From Favolaschia claudopus (taxonomy: Eukaryota; Basidiomycota; Agaricomycetes; Agaricales; Mycenaceae), in assembly GCA_037176885.1 (NCBI GenBank), contig JAWWNJ010000089.1, positions 1-64,000 of the forward strand: DNA of 64,000 nucleotides, written 5' to 3'. The notes under the pieces were generated by a model. It did no database searches. It had not been told where the DNA came from and saw nothing but the letters and a program-made list of their open reading frames with translations. Both the position numbers and the translations under genes were made by a program. Positions 50,298-62,790 of the stretch are shown piece by piece (position 1 is the first letter of the stretch; the number at the start of each line of letters is the position of its first letter).

Positions 50298-50811
50298 ATG
50301 TCTCTTGCAGATGGGAACCTCCCACTGTTAATTCCTCCCAATTATGTCAATCAGGACCTCGACATAATGAGGCTCCCCACAATGACACTGGCTGACCTAA
50401 CCGCAACTGATGAATACGAGTTTGGTGCCCGGATCCTTGTTGTTTTAAAAGGTACACCTCAATACCTTCCGAAATTCCCGGGAAGATTAATGACATTCTA
50501 TAGGGCTTGTCTTTGATGTTACCGGCATGAAAGAAGCGTTCAGTCCAAGGGGATTGTTTGAATTTTACCCCAACAATGATATTACATACGCGTTAGCAAA
50601 AGGGAGTGTTCTTGAAGAAGATGCTCGGGTCGGCGGGGAATCAGGACTGACCGACAGAGAGAAAGAAAATTTGGAGCGCTGGTTCACTGTTTTCAAGTGT
50701 GTTGCCTTTATCAATAATTTGTTCAACTCATTCTGATGAGTGCTTGAAAGAAATCGGTTCGAAATAATCGGAAAGACAGATCAAGTCGATCAGGGATTGT
50801 ACTCGAATTGA
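50298..50811 (+). CDS. Cytochrome b5-like / MAPR-fold small protein, element cargo
   Basis: 139 residues from exons 50298-50451, 50504-50698 and 50741-50811, joined in phase (introns 52 and 42 bases). The order TLADLTATDEYEFGARILVV, LKGLVFDVTG, ALAKGSVLEED, LTDREKENLERWFTVFK, RFEIIGK follows the membrane-associated progesterone receptor (MAPR) branch of the cytochrome b5 fold. These proteins normally bind heme and act as partners of P450s or sterol enzymes. There is no N-terminal membrane anchor, unlike typical PGRMC/Dap1 proteins. The segment KEAFSPRGLFEFY has Phe (about residue 64) where the heme-ligating Tyr of PGRMC1 would align, so heme binding is doubtful. It lies inside the transposon, divergent from the gene at 48552-50130. 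Confidence 0.75.
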
Positions 50812-51080
50812 TTTGAAGTCATGAGCAAAAGTCGAGTATTAAAGGAGTCTTGAGTCGTTTTATATAAGAGAACAATTCGGATTGGCTAGTCGTTGTGTAG
50901 TGTCGAGTTACGGGTTATTCTGATTCTGTTAACTCACTGCAGGTAATCAACTCGAAAATCATCACCCATGAGGCCTAAGTGACCCGGTAGGTAAAGTAGC
51001 TAATTCGGAACATGGAGTTCTATCGCTGGGAAGTAACATAGATTAGAGGCGACATATATTTATTAGAAATACATGATGAT
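50812..51080. other. Convergent intergenic region inside the element
   Basis: Between the MAPR-like stop and the integrase stop. No gene or repeat is evident. Confidence 0.5.
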
Positions 51081-52887
51081 CTAGCGTAAATTTCCCGCCT
51101 GAATATCCTGTGCGATCTGAAGCGCCTCAATCCACACCAACCGCCGCACATTCATATTCCGTGAAAAGAGATCCACAGAACTGTTGAGATGTTCGTCGAG
51201 CAGCTGAAGCTGTATCGGAGTGAAGGGGCAGCCAGGCGGCTCACACAAAACCTCCGACAGGTTTGCCGGCGTGCTTGCGGAGGCAAAGGGATCGGTATTG
51301 TTGACGCGCTCATGGGGGTTGTTTTCAAGCAAATGTGCTATCAGCTCCGGCTCCGTGTTCACCTCCCAATCGATTCCGTATTCGTTGATATCCTCGATTT
51401 CCTCCTCCTCCGCAGCAAGAAACGAGGATATACCGCGAGGCCCCTCGCGTAACATCCCAAACGTGAATAGATCGCGCGGACTGCGCTCCCGCTGCCGACG
51501 AACTGTTAGCTGATGCGAGTTCCACGCTTCCGCCCATTCCTCGGCATCGCGGTTAATGGATGCCAGGAATAGGTGGTGAAGCAGCCAGATATGGCCAGGC
51601 CGCGTGGGGTTCAGCCCGTGGTTAGTTTCGAGATCAAGGAAGAAAACTTTCCACTTCTTTCCGAAACCGTGCGTCACGTCGTACCACAGGCGTTCGATGC
51701 GTGTGTTGTGGACACTCCTGAATGACGTATCTCAGCAACGGTGTAGAAATGAAAAATTTAAACCAACCTTCCCCAGATGAACGAACCTCGACCCGAGCCT
51801 CTGACTTCCTCCATGTAAACCGCAACCTCGATGTTCTCGACACCGTGATCGCCTCGCATGCGGCTCGGACAGCCGTGAAGCGCGATGACATCAAGTAGCA
51901 AGCGTAAAACACTCGCACCGCGATTGTTGTTGTGCACGCGAATGCCGAGCACAAACCGCGAATACCCGTCGATGATGCAGTGGATGACGATCTTGTAACG
52001 AATGAGGCCTCAGGATCATTGATTCAGCTGAGGAATAGAATATGAACCTGAACAGTGTGCTCACCGTGTTGCCCGTCAAGATGTGCAAGGGACATGGGCC
52101 CTGGAACACGATATTTCTTGCGGCTGATTTGCCGATCCCCAAAGATTGCTGGGGCACCATGCACCCGTACATACGAAGCAGTAATTCGGTCGCGCGGGAC
52201 GTGATAACCCTGGGACTTGAGATGTCCCCGAATCATGCGCCGCCCAAACTGCGGGAAAACCTCCAATGTTGACGCAAGAAGCTGATCGAGTTCAGCGTCG
52301 GATATCGCCGAGACAGGAGGCGCAGTGGAGGTATGAACAACTTCAACTTCTCCTGTGGCATTCATCCGCGACTGAAATACAGGGGCGCCGGGTTGAACTA
52401 GTCCAGCACGAAGAGCAGCACGTCGAACAGTGCGAGCCGAAACCCCGATCTCAGGAGCAATCCCAGTCGGACCACGAAGATCAAGAGCAGCCCTCAGGAA
52501 TTGGGGATCAATCTCAATCCGTGGTCGACCTCGTCGCCCAGTATGTACACGATGAGCAACAGTTAAAGGAGCAGAATCAGGCGGGTCCATCGAGTCGTGG
52601 CAGGCAAGATCAAGAGCCGTCACCATGTCGGTGAGGGACGTTTGAAGAGTTGCATATTCGTCGGGGGGGAAAATGGCTTGATGCTAAATGAGACTGTGAG
52701 CATTCACAGTGAATTTTGCTGCTATGATTCTTACAATCTCCGCCGCCGAAGCCAACGCTAGTGCTCTATCTCGAATAGCGTGCAGGCTAGGCGGGTCTCC
52801 GACCATGGTGCGCAAAGCCGAGAGGACCTCATCGTGAAATGTGTGGTAGGTGTCTCTGAGGTTGCGGAGTCGTTGTTCAGCGTCCAT
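51081..52887 (-). CDS. DDE integrase (retroviral-integrase-fold transposase)
   Basis: The candidate transposase of the element, about 545 residues. ATG at 52887; exon 1 (52735-52887) splices in phase to exon 2 at 52683. A helix-turn-helix follows, built on IAPEIGVSARTVRRAALRAG (about residues 105-140). The catalytic core has SLAHLDGQH (first Asp, about 254), then IIDGYSRFVLGIRVHNNNR, CPSRMRGDHGVEN (second Asp, about 312) and VHNTRIERLWYDV (Glu, about 34 residues later): the D, D, E triad of rve-type integrases. Introns fall after DGQH and in WGR/SVHN and keep frame. The C-terminal ~170 residues contain LLHHLFLASINRDAEEW and an acidic patch. It resembles the stand-alone integrase-core proteins found as multicopy genes in animals and fungi. 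The triad is intact, so activity is possible. Confidence 0.85.
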
Positions 52888-53089
52888 TCCAGAAGCTCAG
52901 ATGAGAACTGAGACGAGAAAAGCAGAGCCCTTGGTCTGATGGTGGAAGGAGAAGAAACCAGAGTTCGAGTCGGCGGCAGTTGCAGGACATGGGAGCGGAG
53001 ATCACAGATCATGATACAGAACAACTAGGAATGATGGGGAATGTCAAAGGATGCAAAGGTAAACTTTCTACCGACCAAGAAAGCAAACG

Positions 53090-53300
53090 CAAGCCGAGGT
53101 GGTGAAAAACCAGGAATTAGGAGTTTTCATCGGGAAAGCTGAGGAATCAAAGTGAATGCAAACACCGGTGAAATTCAGGACTCATCGGGAATTCCTTAGG
53201 ACAAGCCAGGATATGCAAGGAATCAACGGGAGGCTTCAGGATTTACGAGGAACAGTAAGGAATTGCAAGGATTGATCGGGAAACGTAATGATTGCGCAGG
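53090..53300 (-). repeat. Right subterminal array of CAAGGAA-like motifs
   Basis: The inverse of the left array: ATGCAAGGAATCAACGGGA, TACGAGGAACAGTAAGGAAT, TTGCAAGGATTGATCGGGAA, plus GAATTCCTTAGGA, with similar spacing. Confidence 0.7.
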
Positions 53301-53315
53301 AAACAAGTGTAAACT

Positions 53316-53327
53316 TGTATTTTGTCC
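53316..53327 (-). repeat. Right terminal inverted repeat
   Basis: TGTATTTTGTCC; read on the minus strand it is GGACAAAATACA, matching the left end with one difference. It is followed by GGTACCGG. Confidence 0.7.
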
Positions 53328-56300
53328 GGTACCGGCCACCAAACAAAGCAACAGAGCGCAATTCGCTTTCTTATCTATAATCTGGACTCTTGCTAAATGC
53401 AGAAGCTTTACGCTGCATGAAACCTGAATGAGAACGATTCCATTGTCTGTGAGTCATTGTAGCCAAGGACAGTCCGTTACCTGAATGCCTCCGAATTTTT
53501 TTTGAGTTCCCATCGCCGGTCGCCGCGCCGGAGGCGAGTTATCGTCCAAGGTCATGTGGGGGGATATCACGCAATAGAGGAGGTTCTTTGTAAGTATGGC
53601 ACACTGAAGACGCAGGCAAGCTCTTGCTGCCGTAGGTGACTCCAAGGACTCGAGTCCAATCTCTGAGAAATCTAACTATCCGGCCCAAAAACAAATTGAT
53701 TAGATCTCCTACACATATTCGGGGGTGGAGCAAAAAATAATTTAAACTGTAATGTATCCCGACCTTTGCGCAGGCCGAAAAGAAACGCGTATAGATAAAC
53801 GCGGGAGACCAGAATCACGTGGTCGCGAAGTAAGTGTGGGAATGTTTGGTTCCCACACGTTTGGTGCCACACACTTTCCCGGAACAACGACCATCCCAAA
53901 GCAAACGACTCATGAGCTGCTCAGTTGCGCAAATCTGGCCACCCGTGTTAGCTAGAAACTCTTTAGCGTAGCTCCGAGCGTACATTCGTGCCGAAAAATC
54001 GATTCTTCAATGCCTATTTTTCAAGATACTATCATACAGTACTTTCTCTACAGTGTTATGCCACTCTGAAAGACTTCAGCGCAGGATGCTACATAGGCGA
54101 CGTAGTTCTGATAGAAGCTCTGGCTGCGGTGCTCATGCGTCTGTCTGTCTGTTTCCGACGTTCGAAACCTGCCGAATTTCTTCACATGGGCGCAGTTTTC
54201 CCTTCGGCGACTGGCGAATTTTTTTTCAATCGTGCATGTAGTATCTTCACCCTACCCCAATGGCGCGCATTTTAATTGACAGTCCGTGTAAGTATCTCGT
54301 TTCTGACGACTCTGCCAGCGAAACGGCAAGAACTCTCAGTGGCACAGGAGCCGAAATGACATATTTTTGCGTCATGTCGGTCCACAACTTGAATCAGTCT
54401 TCATTGGCTCGTTCGATTGGCATATCTACTTACCTTACCCCTCCGCTATGGCATAGGTGAGTTAAGTTCTTACCCTATTCCGCCTCTCCATCATGTCTTA
54501 TCATCTCTCATAGATTTCTTCTTCCCGTAGGTTGGGGTCATATGAACGCGACGAACATGCGAAAGGCAGAAGACACCTGCTGTTCCCAAGCTGTCTCAGT
54601 TGTTTCTTACCCGAATCTCACCAATGAATAGGAAAAGCCGTCCTGTTCCCGACGACACATCGCGCATTCGTGGGGCGGCCGAAACTGCTCAGACATGTGA
54701 AGATTTATACACACCGTGTTAATCTTTGCTCAGGCTCAGATAGAAAACCTGTTCTAATCAACGACCTTCAATTATCTACGACATTTCCGCAACATTTCCG
54801 TGCCACTCATTGCGGTCGCGGGTGCAGATGACACGCTGGCCTCACGCTCCTTCCTTCTGCTTCCGGACCCCGGTTCGCGTCAAGTCCGTCGTATTTTGGA
54901 GCCAAAATTCCAGCATAATTCGGCAAGTCCTTCAGATTCACTTATATTGACATTTACATGATTGAAACCTAGACACAGGGTCGTTGGGACGGAGGCCACC
55001 GGCGACGCTACACTGCAATATCTAAAAGACAAGTTAAAGGAACACGATCCTGGTATGACTATCAAGATATTCGGGACCCGGATCTTCCAGGTATGGTTAT
55101 GCCGGGTGGTATTCAATCCCGCTCAGCCTCCCTTGTCGAGGAGACATTAGCTTCCATTTGGTGAAATTTTTTGGACCTCGGAAATTCCATAGCGCCGGGA
55201 CTTCATCAGGAGATACTCGAGATGAGGGAGACATCTTAAACCTCCGCTAAGCACGGAGGCCAGAGAGCCAAGGTGCGTTTTATCATACTTGGCTACATCA
55301 ATGTCCCAACCACACCTCTTTCAGTTATAGATCCCTTGTTGGTCGACCGTCACAAATCGCGGTCCGTGCAATATCGGGATACAGAAATCAAGTACTTCGA
55401 GCCCGCCTCGCCGGGTCGCCGCTGTCTCCTTTTTTCTTTGTCTGTCATTTCGGCGATGCTCGGCTCAGCTATGCCGTGTCTTTGGTTTGTCGAATCGAAC
55501 TGTTGGAGCCTGACCGCTCACCCCAGGTAGAGCATGAGGGTGCATATGCTCGCTTGGAAAGAAATGGTGATGCTGCCTAACTCTCGTCTTCCGCCGAACG
55601 ACCGGGTCTCCAACAACGCCGGATGTCTCTCCGAACGCTTCGGAATATGGCTTAGAAGCAGGTCAACCGCAACGCCACGAAGAAGACAGCGATGACGGAT
55701 CGCCTACCTCCAACATAACATTGAGAAACAAAATGGGAGATGGGGTAGAAACGTACGATGGAGCTGAGAAATTCTCGGCACATTGCTGAAATTACGATCT
55801 GCCCCTACTTTTTGCGCAAATCTACTCACCGGATTCTTTCTGGAATGAGTCAAAACGGTCTGTATGACAACTTTACTTTTACACGAGTTTCCTTCCCAAT
55901 TCTCATTTTCCATCCTTCAAGCACGCAAACAGCTATCTTCAATGGGGGTTCAACTTTCTAGCCGAACGAAACGGAGGTAAGTACTGATTCTGCAGCGGTT
56001 CTTCGTGTCAACACACAAAAGGATCTTGCGCTCCAGACAAAGCCAGGGACTCGGACCGAATACTTAACCTAAACAATTGAACAATGGAATAAAGCGCCGA
56101 CGTCAAGCAGATCGACGTTGTCCACGCGGTATTTAATATCGTTAACAATGAGCGGTGCGAATAAGTAGTTTAAGCGATGTCTGCGTTAACGACATGATTT
56201 TATTTACTTCACCTCGGATTAGGGGGTGCTCTGGTGAGGTAGGAACGCATTTCGTGCGGCACAAGGTCGAACAGCGCCCGTACAGTTTCGATTACCTCCG

Positions 56301-58650
56301 CCGATCTGCAGTGGTTTGAGACCAAGACCTGATATCGATTGTAAGTATTGGAGTGAAAGTTCACCGACAGACTCGGATTCAATCGAATCCAGATATTCCT
56401 TGACAGGTTTCAGTGGAGAATTCCACACATGCACTTTGAAATCTAGAAACATTTACTTCAAACTTGCTTCCGTGAATTCAGACAACTTCATTTCACCTGC
56501 GCAGACCCAGAATTCTCCCGGCTCCGAGAGAGATCTGCAACTGAGCAACCATATATCCGCGGCCGCAGTGCTAACCATATATTGCTGTCGCGCAACCGAC
56601 GAAAGGAAAGGAAAGTCCCAGCACAATGGCGAGTGTAGGTTATCACACGAGTGATCCAGTAATGCTGTAATGCTGCATGGAATTGAACCAAACTACATGG
56701 AGTTCTTGGCGAAAAAGCAATTGACGACCGCTGCGAACCCAGCTGAAGATGCTACCTTCGAATCGTTCAAAAGTCCTGATTCAAACGCGCCTCCAACGCG
56801 GAGACGATTTTCTGCTACGGACATCAGGGAAGAGAATTCGAAGAACGGTTTGCTCATCGTCGCGCGCGCTCTCTTACTCGAAATCTCTGAATTCTTGCGA
56901 GAACTTGAAGTTGTGAATCTAATCTGTTCGGGGACGGTCTTCAGACGTCACTTGCTGACTCCTTGGAAAATGAAGCAATCACAGTGTTGAGGGAATCTGA
57001 CGTGACGCCCATGGGATAAAACCAAATATTAGGCTTGGTACTTAGTCCGGGCTACCGAGGTCTTCCGCAATCCCCCGACTGAAGCCGACCTACCGAAACC
57101 AGAAAGTCAGCATAAATTATGTCGAGTTCCCCAAATGGACCTAGACCCACGGAACTAAACAACCTGTATCATGAGGGATCGACGGAAGATCACTCCCACG
57201 AATATTCCACGAAGACAAAATCGGACAAATTTTCAGGTTCAAGTCACACTGGCGCCCGAGGTGCAATTCCAGATTTGCGATGCTTCGTGGAAACCTAACG
57301 CATGCGCGAATTGGATTTCGAAGAGAGCGCTATCTCCGTTGGGCGCCGGACGCTACCACCGGAACCGCCGTCAGTCGTCGGGATTTTGCACAATTAACCC
57401 GCCGCAAGACGCTGATGGACGAGCAGCCACGCGGAAGCGAATCAACGGAAATCTTGTACATTTAGAGGAAAGAACTTGGCAACGAATTTGCTCCCGTCCG
57501 TGTTTGGTGTGCAATAGCTCGTTAGTACGGTCTGGACCTTGAAAAACACACTTGGTCAGCGGTGGATGCTGAGGGCGTGTTATCCATCTTTCCTCACGGG
57601 GTGCCAAAGCGTGTAGTAGGACGGAATATTTACTAAACAAAACGTGGCGAAACGGCGTTCCGCAAGGATGACGGTATCAACACATGAGACGAATACGAAA
57701 TGTCCAGGCGTAGGCAGGAAGGCTAGATACAAGCAGACGAATGTGGAAGGACGTCGGCATCCGGGTGAGGAGAAGAAATGAGTCATGTTGAGCTTCACCT
57801 TGACGATCTGCCGGCAAGACGCGGACTTTCCTGTCGGGGCGACGACCACAGCCTTGCAAAAAGGAAGCGCTGGGCACCATAAAAAGTTCCAGTAGCTATT
57901 CCGGAACTGAGTAAGCAGCGATGCGAGAGACGATCGCGATGGACTGCGCAGTTGAATTTCACCGATGAACCGAATCTAACGCAATGACAATCAGGAGTGA
58001 GTAGGTGCAACGCGAAAGAGTACGGAAGTACTCACGATCTTGAGGAGGTAGTAACAAGAAGCTGTATCTGATCGTCGGGTATTTTGAGGTTGTCCTCCGA
58101 AGAAGCTGCTGACAAGCACAACCAAACACTACCTCACCACACCGCTTACTCAGACTGCTGAGAACTCAGAAGATTCGTCGATTCGTCGCCCCTAGCCCCC
58201 AGCACCCCACACCAGCGCGTGTCCCGGCCCCGCAGAGAGAAGAAGAACGCGAGGTCAACTCCATGGGGGACTGTATGGGACGACGCGGACGTCTTCGGCC
58301 AGCTGGCAGTGACGAGAGCCCAAGAATCGGAAGAAGCGTTCAAGAAGAAGGCGAAGGTCGGGTCTCGACGCTGGAGGTGAAACAAATCTGCGGAGGTCCG
58401 CCATGGAGTCGGTTACAAAACGGATAGCAAGGTCATTGCGTCAATGCCCCAGAATCGACGGGTCGATGATGACTAGTTTCAGGCGAGAAGCGATACATAG
58501 CCTCTGAAGATCGGGTAGGCCTCGGGTGGAGGGAGCAGCATCTTGAGTGGGTCAATCACTTGTCATCGTAGAGGCGTACAACGAAGAGACATTGTCGGGG
58601 TGCTTCACGGCCAAATGAGGGCTCTTAGGGGATAGCATGAGCTATTACAT
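53328..58650. other. Gene-poor stretch
   Basis: About 5.3 kb with only short frames (up to 123 codons at 57171-57542, plus strand) lacking recognisable motifs or joinable exons. Probably decayed sequence. Confidence 0.5.
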
Positions 58651-60970
58651 GATCAGTATTGAGCACTGACGGTGTGACCCATAGAGAAACTCACATCGTC
58701 TCACAATCCACCATTGTGCACAACACACCACTCCACAGAAGTCGACCGCTCCTCATGATACACCCATCGCGCGCGCCCCGCATCACCCGTATCATGGCCG
58801 ACGGAGACGCATCCCTACCGAACGATGACCACGACCACAATTGTCGGTGCCCTCGGATACGCGGCCTCGCCTGTCCGACCACGCTCTCCTTCTCGGCCAT
58901 TTTCACCTCGACGCAAGCTCCCACATGGAACTCGATCTCGCTCATGATTACCCTTGCTTGACTGCGCGCACCAGTAACTGGCTCATCAGAACGAGTTTTC
59001 GAAGCCACCCCATCCTCTCTCCTTGCCTCACACCCCGTTCCTCATCCTCTCGTCGTCACGCTCCAGCAGATCATGCGTCTACACCTTCTCTGCCTCGTCT
59101 CCTCGTCCGGCCTAATGACGCTGACGAGGAGCCGGAAGAATCATCGACGAGGATCGTCAGCATCGTCGCGGAGTACGGGCACCCCCGCATACAAGCACAC
59201 CCGCAACCCCTCTGGGCACCCACCCCCACCTTCGTACGTCCTACACACCAACGGCACCGTCGCCGCATTGAGTCGAGGTACGGTGTGCATCCTGATACAC
59301 TAGCAGCTCGGGGGCGATGGTATAGCGCGTAAACACGGGCAAGATCTTCGCACAATGGGTGGTGATGAGGATGCTGAAAGGCGGGACGAAGAGATTGAGG
59401 ACGTCGTTGTTGTCGAAGGTGTGCGATGCGAGTGGCCAGATCGTCGACGTAGCACGACGAGATTGTGGCGCTGGGTGTAGACGACATTCACCACCGTGCA
59501 CTCGCTTCCCCTGTTTCGTACATCCTAGGAACGTCGTGCATGCGCCGTTCGTGAGCAGTCGAGGTGCCGCCTTGAGCGACGGCCGCCGGGCGTATACGGG
59601 CGTCTTCATACAACGGAGCGGCGGGACGGTGCGCGGCGCGTGCCTTCGACGACGAAGGAAGTCGGCATGACGAGCTCCGCATCCACCTTCCCCGCTTCCT
59701 CCTCATTCCTCGTTCCTCCTCGTCATACATCCTCTTCTCATCATCCATCCTCCGCGTTCTTCTCACCACCCCCGCCCCGCCCCGCCCCGGGTCAGCCATC
59801 TCTTCTCATCCCCAGCCTCATCCACTAGCATCCACCTCTGCCGCTTCCGGTACCCACGAACAGCATAGACGTCAATCGACCCGCTGAAAGCATCCGCAGG
59901 CGCTAGTCGAGCACCAGTGCCACTCGTGTGCGCACCGACCACACCTATGGCCACTCACTCCCCTCCTCTTCTTGCTCCCGACGGGGTACGAAGGGAGCTG
60001 CGCCACCACTATCGCGAGCTTCGTACGTCGAGTATATCAGCATACTCCCACCAACCGATGAGTAAACGCGGGAAGCGTCACTGCGGATGATCCACCCAAC
60101 ACAGGTCTCCCCGCATTCGTGCACCGAGCGGTCGATGACGACGAGCAGCGCGCGCGGGCGGGAAAGGGAGCTTCGTCTGAATGGGGGCAGTGGCGCGCTG
60201 GTAGACGAACGAAGATGGGGGTGAAGGAGGGTACGATGTGCTTGCGGGAAGAATGATGAGAGCGAAATGCGAGACCAGCTCCGCGCGCCGAAGAGTGGGG
60301 CGAGACGCTTGTGAAGACGGCACGAGGAGGCGACCCGTCGATGGACATGAGTGGGTGCGCCGTCTCCACTTCCTCCTCCTCCTCCCTTCCGTCCTTCCCA
60401 CTAATCCAGCCCAATCCACCGCTTCGTCATCTCAATCACACCTGGCCGTCCTTCTCTCCCTTCTCCCCCTCCTCGTCCTTCGCATCGACCCCGGGCCCCC
60501 GTCTAACCTTCCCATCCTCATCCCCATCCTCGACCTCCCCGTAGCCCTCCTCCTCCTCCCCTACCAGCACCCCCACCATTCGCCTCAATATGTCATCACG
60601 GCGGTGGGCGGAGCAGCAGCAGCCTATCGCGATGACGTGCTGCGCTGGCTGGGGAGGATGTGGAAGTGAGGTTGGTACGGAGGTGTTTGAGGGGGCAGCG
60701 AGCGGGTACTCTGAGCGAGCGCGAACGGAGCGTTGCCAGCGAGGCGGCTACGGGCTGACGACGGAACCGGTGAACGAGACGTCGAGGTGCAGGTGACACC
60801 GTTGGAGGCATAGCATGTATATACTGCAGGGAGAGCGGATCGGTATGGGCGGAGACGCGGGTTGCAGGACAGAGGGCAACGCGATAGTCGAGGGCTTGAT
60901 GGCCCTAACCGTCCGTAGACGTCGGGGGACGAAGCTATCGTCGCGTGTGGTGTCCGCAGCCAACATCTGC
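58651..60970. other. G+C-rich low-complexity block
   Basis: Compositionally like the subtelomeric blocks at 1.3-12.5 kb, with TCCTCC and CATCCTCATCCCCATCCTC runs, but I could not find collinear anchors to them. Many overlapping frames reach 100-163 codons because of high G+C. The plus-strand frame 60238-60669 has a hydrophobic, Pro-rich part (LPILIPILDLPVALLLLPY) and is the most protein-like, but I do not call it a gene. Confidence 0.5.
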
Positions 60971-62390
60971 AGCGAGAAGAATGGCTGATGCGCGCTTGAG
61001 TAGTATTAACTAGTGACAGAGATGAATGAGACGCACCATCGACAGGGATATCTGTATCTCTGTCGAGAGAGACGGGCGTGGACGGCGTCGCCAGTCGGTA
61101 TACTACTTCTCGTCAAGGAGCCATTGACTGGATGTGATAAGGTCGCAATCTACGATGAAGGGAATGAGCGTGGTGCGCTCGGTATACGGAAAACGAGCAG
61201 GGTGGCGAGCGGCGGGGAAAGTGAAACCGGGCAAGGTGCGAAGGATAAAGCAGTTACTATGTACCCACCTGCACGAACGTCCCGGGTTATCGCCGTCACA
61301 AGCGTATGTCGGGTTGGGTTCCTCTAAGCAAATGACGGTGGTTTCGAAAAAACAGCGCGAGACTGCTGACTCTAGGACAGCGTCGATGAGAATGTCTACA
61401 AAGCGTTGGCATCAGCTTGATTTTGAATCATACAGAAATTATTGGAATAGGAATACGAGGACTTGGTAACAAGATTGGCAAGAATTATGGACTCACAGCA
61501 CAAGAGTCCCAGATGTCAGGTCTTCAAGACGCCGCTCCACTGTTGATGAAAGATATAGCGATTTGACTCCAATTGGACGACCGCCTCGACGCTCCGTTTG
61601 TTCTGGGAGAGAAACGAGATTTGCGGGAATCAAAACCTATGTCGACGCTGCTAAATAGACGTCCCGGAGAGTAGACACTTTTTAACGAAAGATATCTTGG
61701 AATTGTCCATCCAGCGCAACTCAAAAGAGTCAAGACAAAGGCGAGGCTACAGTTTGCCGATTTTCTGTCCTTCGGAATAGACTGCCCAGAGCCGATGAGG
61801 CCGGTACAGGACTGGAGAGTTTAGAACAAATTGGAGTGGCAGCGAGGATAACGCCGTATATTGCGGGAGCTGGGGGCGCGTCGAGGTCAAAGGTGGGGGA
61901 AGAGTGACGGAAGTCACACATGACTCACATGTGACATGCATCGGCAAGTTCCGGACTCGGCTTGAACTCGACCACCACCACAGTTTCTTCCGAGGTTCTT
62001 CGCCGCCGCTATCGCTCGGCCCTTGTTGATTCTTCACAATACTATTGATATTTGGATGGGCATCCGTCAGTCTCTGGGTCTAAATCTCAGTTCAGTGTAA
62101 CAATGTCGTTGATCGACAACGTGTTCGCAAATCTAGAATCGTTGGCTGAAGGTCCGTCAAGAATTTGTCGGGGCTATCAGGCTCCTGCTGGAACAATTTA
62201 ACTGTGTCCCTCGACTGTTGGATACAATCATTTGAAAGGCAGTTCAAAATAAGTAACGTATCCCCATCATTTGTTTCCTCACTTCGATACTCAGATTCGC
62301 TCAGTATCGAAACCTAGCAAAAACATGTTAACCCAGGTATGTACTACTGGGACTCTCATGATCAGCCCTCATCCACCATAACTCTTTCGC
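60971..62390. other. Gene-free stretch
   Basis: No supported gene. The segment before 62391 is where the missing N-terminal exons of the regulator relic would lie. I could not find a zinc cluster there. Confidence 0.5.
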
Positions 62391-62790
62391 CAATTCTCAG
62401 TGACGCTCCCCCCGGTCTACGTCATCGTCTTGCCTCACAGCAACAATCCGGATATTCTTGCGGGGGGAATGGGATGTGGATCGCATTGGCTCAACCAGAC
62501 ACTCAACGTATGCTTCCATACACACTTTCCTCTATTTTGCTTGCCACTTTTCCTTATTCAATCCGCACCGCACAGATCCTCTCATCAATCGGCTATCACC
62601 TAACCTATTCGCACAAACAACGTTAGGTATACGAATTGCAGCATTTGTTCGTCAGTCCTTTCTCTGCCTCTCACTCAACTTGAACTTCAGCTTTCCCACA
62701 CCACGATCTATACATGGCTCGCGGTAATGTTTCTCGAAGGCTTCTCCGCATTCCAAGCCTGCTGCACTCGGACGCTCACAGGCAAGTGTT
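62391..62790 (+). pseudogene. Relic of a Zn2Cys6 factor: Fungal_trans middle section only
   Basis: Three damaged exons align in order with the 15-19 kb regulator. Exon a reads NNPDILAGGMGCGSHWLNQT, against SDDPGIVEEGLACGWRWFNQT. Exon b starts ATCCTCTCATCAATCGG after CACAG (62577), matching ATCCCTTCCTCAGTAGG, and ends near YELQ. Exon c reads LAVMFLEGFSAFQAC, against LAVIFLEGSSASQAC. Intron positions are kept, including the GC donor context CACAG|GCAAGTGTTC at 62781. Frame breaks and an internal deletion in exon c mark it as dead. Both the zinc cluster and the C-terminal part are missing. Confidence 0.75.

Larger units (their letters stand above)
42721..53327. mobile_element. 10.6-kb DNA transposon with DDE integrase, HECT-like protein and cargo
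   Basis: The borders are set by GGACAAAAAACA at 42721-42732 and its inverse TGTATTTTGTCC at 53316-53327 (11 of 12 match). Inside both ends lie inverted arrays of TTCCTTG-like motifs. Five multi-exon genes fill the interior: 43146-47057 and 47195-48649 on plus, 48552-50130 on minus, 50298-50811 on plus, 51081-52887 on minus. The integrase supplies a plausible transposase. All frames I could follow are open, so the copy may be young. The flanks outside are gene-poor. I see no clean target duplication. GGCCRCCA occurs just outside both ends but at unequal distances (2 and 8 bases), so the exact edges may be a few bases off. Confidence 0.78.

Noticed and set aside
42711..53345. GGCCGCCA / GGCCACCA as the target duplication of the large element
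   Set aside because: The two sites sit at unequal distances from the termini (2 and 8 bases) and differ by one base, so I do not claim it.
58841..59332. 163-codon plus-strand frame
   Set aside because: Overlaps a 138-codon frame on the other strand in high-G+C sequence and shows no motif.
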